Positions 52,094 through 53,700 of a DNA stretch of 53,700 nt are shown piece after piece. The notes under the pieces are model-generated. The model saw only the letters and a program-made list of their open reading frames with translations, was not told the DNA's origin and did not search any database. The translations under genes and the position numbers were made by a program. The stretch comes from Pirellula sp. (GTDB lineage Bacteria; Planctomycetota; Planctomycetia; Pirellulales; Pirellulaceae), in assembly GCA_021299695.1 (NCBI GenBank), contig JAJTEK010000028.1, positions 1 through 53,700 of the forward strand, read 5' to 3'. The stretch's first letter is position 1. Each line of letters opens with the position of its first letter.

Positions 52094-52687
52094 TTAGGGT
52101 TGCTTGTCGATTCGAGAATCGTACTGGCATAGCAAACGGCAAACCTGAGCGACCGCATCGTCGACCCGATCGTTGATCACGCTGTGGCGGTAGTGGTGCT
52201 TGAGCCCCATTTCCTCTCTGGCAACCTGTAAGCGACGTTCGATGGCCTCTTGGGAATCGGTCCCCCGATCCCTGAGTCGCTGCTCCAATTGGTCCATCGA
52301 TCCTGGGTCGATAAAAATCGTAATTACCTCAGGATCATAGTCCAGAACGGCCAAGGCCCCTTGGACGTCAATCTCCAAGATTACCCATTTTCCGGCAGAA
52401 AGACCAGACGAAACGGCCTCTTTGAGCGTTCCGTACCAAAATCCTCTCCCGAAAACCTCTTTGCACTCGAGGAATTCACCCCTGGACCGCTTGGCCTGAA
52501 ACTCCTCAGGACTCAGAAACCAGTAGTGCCGGCCATGGACTTCCCCAGGCCGAGGGGGTCGGGTTGTGGCCGAAACACTCACAAGCAGCGGCAACGGACA
52601 TTTCTCGAGAAGCTTTGCGACAATGGTCGATTTTCCAGATCCCGATGGGCCCGAGATGATGATCAGCTTGCCGAGGTCATTCGACAT
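52094..52687 (-). CDS. gmk: Guanylate kinase
   Basis: Phosphorylates GMP to GDP. The P-loop is SGPSGSGKST (residues 12-21), followed by SVSATTRPPRPGEVHGRHYWF, the GMP-binding region, and FIDPGSMDQLEQRLRDRGTD. At 197 residues the length is typical. It overlaps yicC by 11 bp upstream. Confidence 0.96.
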   Translation of the reverse strand: MSNDLGKLIIISGPSGSGKSTIVAKLLEKCPLPLLVSVSATTRPPRPGEVHGRHYWFLSPEEFQAKRSRGEFLECKEVFGRGFWYGTLKEAVSSGLSAGKWVILEIDVQGALAVLDYDPEVITIFIDPGSMDQLEQRLRDRGTDSQEAIERRLQVAREEMGLKHHYRHSVINDRVDDAVAQVCRLLCQYDSRIDKQP

Positions 52688-53561
52688 TTTGAACCAACTC
52701 CCGCATCTGTTCGATCGTTGTTTTGATCGATACTACCCCGTGGGCAATGGTCGCATCGTTGGCCTTCGCTCCGATCGTGTTGGTCTCGCGTGCGAGCTCC
52801 TGAATCAAAAAATCCAAGCGGCGACCCTGGGATTCCTTATCGCCCAACGCACTGTGAAACTGCTCAAGGTGGCTGTACAAGCGAACGATTTCCTCACGGA
52901 TATCGCAGCGATCAGAGAATTGGACGACCTCCCGGAGCACATCGATTTCACCTACCGTCGGAAGCATTTCGGCCAGAGCCGATCGGACTCGAGCCTCCAA
53001 CCGCTTGCGATAATCGATCAATACATGGGGTGCTCGGGCCTCGATCTGGTCGCTGATGGCGCGTACCTTCGCTGCCGACTCGGTAAGCTCCTTGCCCATC
53101 TGCTGTCCCTCGATCTGCCGCATGCGGTTTAGATTGTCAAGCGCTTGGCCAAGCGTCGAAAGAGCCAGTGCCGTGAGCTTTTCGGGCTCAGAACCGGGGT
53201 TCGGTAGCAAAACTCCTGGAAGCTGAAGTATCGATCCGAGTTCAATCGAGATCAAGTAACCCTGGACCCCAACGCTTCTTACCACTTGATCCAGATAGGA
53301 TTTGAGCGTCGATTCAGAAACTCGATTTGCCATTGCCACTGCGCCACCGGAAAGACGAAGCGTCACATGCACAGAACCGCGGCGCACTTTCTCACGGACA
53401 AGACCCTCGATCTGATTTTCCAGAAAGGCCAACGATTCGTGGAGCTTGTAAGTCACCTTCAAAAAACGGTTGTTGACCGAACGGACTTCCGCGTCGATCG
53501 AAAGGCCCTCGTCGACTTGCTGGGCCCTGCCATGGCCCGTCATACTCTGCAAACCCGTCAT
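52677..53561 (-). CDS. yicC: YicC/YloC family endoribonuclease
   Basis: A 294-residue RNase of the YicC family. The opening SMTGHGRA and EVRSVNNRFLKV are signature blocks, and the C-terminus has DFLIQELARETNTIGAKANDATIAHGVVSIKTTIEQMRELVQNVE, containing the acidic DUF1732 residues. I chose the ATG at 53561; the ATG at 53543 is also possible. A longer in-frame start at 53663 would add a leader unlike the family. It heads the minus-strand run yicC-gmk-rpoZ-coaC-coaB. Confidence 0.93.
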   Translation of the reverse strand: MTGLQSMTGHGRAQQVDEGLSIDAEVRSVNNRFLKVTYKLHESLAFLENQIEGLVREKVRRGSVHVTLRLSGGAVAMANRVSESTLKSYLDQVVRSVGVQGYLISIELGSILQLPGVLLPNPGSEPEKLTALALSTLGQALDNLNRMRQIEGQQMGKELTESAAKVRAISDQIEARAPHVLIDYRKRLEARVRSALAEMLPTVGEIDVLREVVQFSDRCDIREEIVRLYSHLEQFHSALGDKESQGRRLDFLIQELARETNTIGAKANDATIAHGVVSIKTTIEQMRELVQNVE

Positions 53562-53700
53562 GCTGCTTACCCGATGATGCTCGCCTGATGAATCAGCCTT
53601 TTGGCCCTTGGATGGTGCAAATCGGATAAGCCGAAACCGGCAAACACAAGATGCGGTCGGCAAGGACCCTCAAGGCCCAAATTACTTCGAGGGGGAAGGT

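Overview
The window reads as a chromosomal segment of a planctomycete, most likely of the Pirellulales. The evidence is a set of lineage-typical families: a planctomycete-type cytochrome c/DUF1549 protein cut by the left edge, a DUF1080 protein, a Minf_1886-family protein, a formylglycine-generating enzyme, FG-GAP and GDSL secreted proteins, and Ser/Thr kinase and PP2C signalling. Shine-Dalgarno signals are weak and 4-bp gene overlaps are frequent. I see no rRNA, tRNA, CRISPR array, insertion sequence or phage gene.

Layout. 1-7.9 kb: divergent PSD1 gene, a small membrane protein, folK, an SDR, a SulP transporter fused to a beta-carbonic anhydrase, a PlsC-type acyltransferase and an FGE. 7.9-14.2 kb (minus): a CzcCBA-like metal-efflux operon (His-containing membrane-anchored protein, CzcB, CzcA) running into a DoeB/AstE-type deacylase. 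14.3-19.8 kb: DUF202 protein, PP2C phosphatase, ExbB/TolQ with a secreted partner, peptide deformylase, DUF1080 protein. 20.1-27.0 kb: the most distinctive region, an apparent six-gene operon of rhodopsin, blh, crtY, crtE, crtI and crtB. 27-34.5 kb: secreted GDSL and FG-GAP proteins, TatD, an FAD oxidoreductase, a zinc-ribbon membrane protein interrupted by an in-frame TAA, and a GT2 glycosyltransferase overlapping gyrA. 34.5-46.3 kb: gyrA, a TPR-like protein, hemL, a Ser/Thr kinase, an orphan ABC ATPase, archaeal-type phosphoglycerate mutase, Minf_1886, ricT, cysC and a frameshifted TerB-like gene. 46.5-53.7 kb: leuCD, then a minus-strand housekeeping run yicC-gmk-rpoZ-coaC-coaB-bshB1-like-metal binding protein.

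How the parts work together. The rhodopsin operon is self-contained: CrtE makes GGPP, CrtB phytoene, CrtI lycopene, CrtY beta-carotene, and Blh cleaves it to retinal. The rhodopsin has the proton-pump triad D103/T107/E114, the retinal lysine K251, and a glycine (G163) at the position that in xanthorhodopsin opens a window for a carotenoid antenna. It is therefore a candidate antenna-bearing, green-tuned proton pump. CrtB carries an unexplained two-helix C-terminal extension preceded by a strong internal Shine-Dalgarno and ATG. About 15 kb upstream, the SulP-carbonic anhydrase fusion could use ion gradients for bicarbonate uptake; a link to light is inference only.

A second theme is sequence instability. 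Short tandem duplications (7 to 18 bp units) recur in coding sequence, at candidate start codons and at two stop codons (leuD and the kinase). Two genes look broken, one by an in-frame stop and one by a frameshift or small deletion. These could be real or assembly errors.
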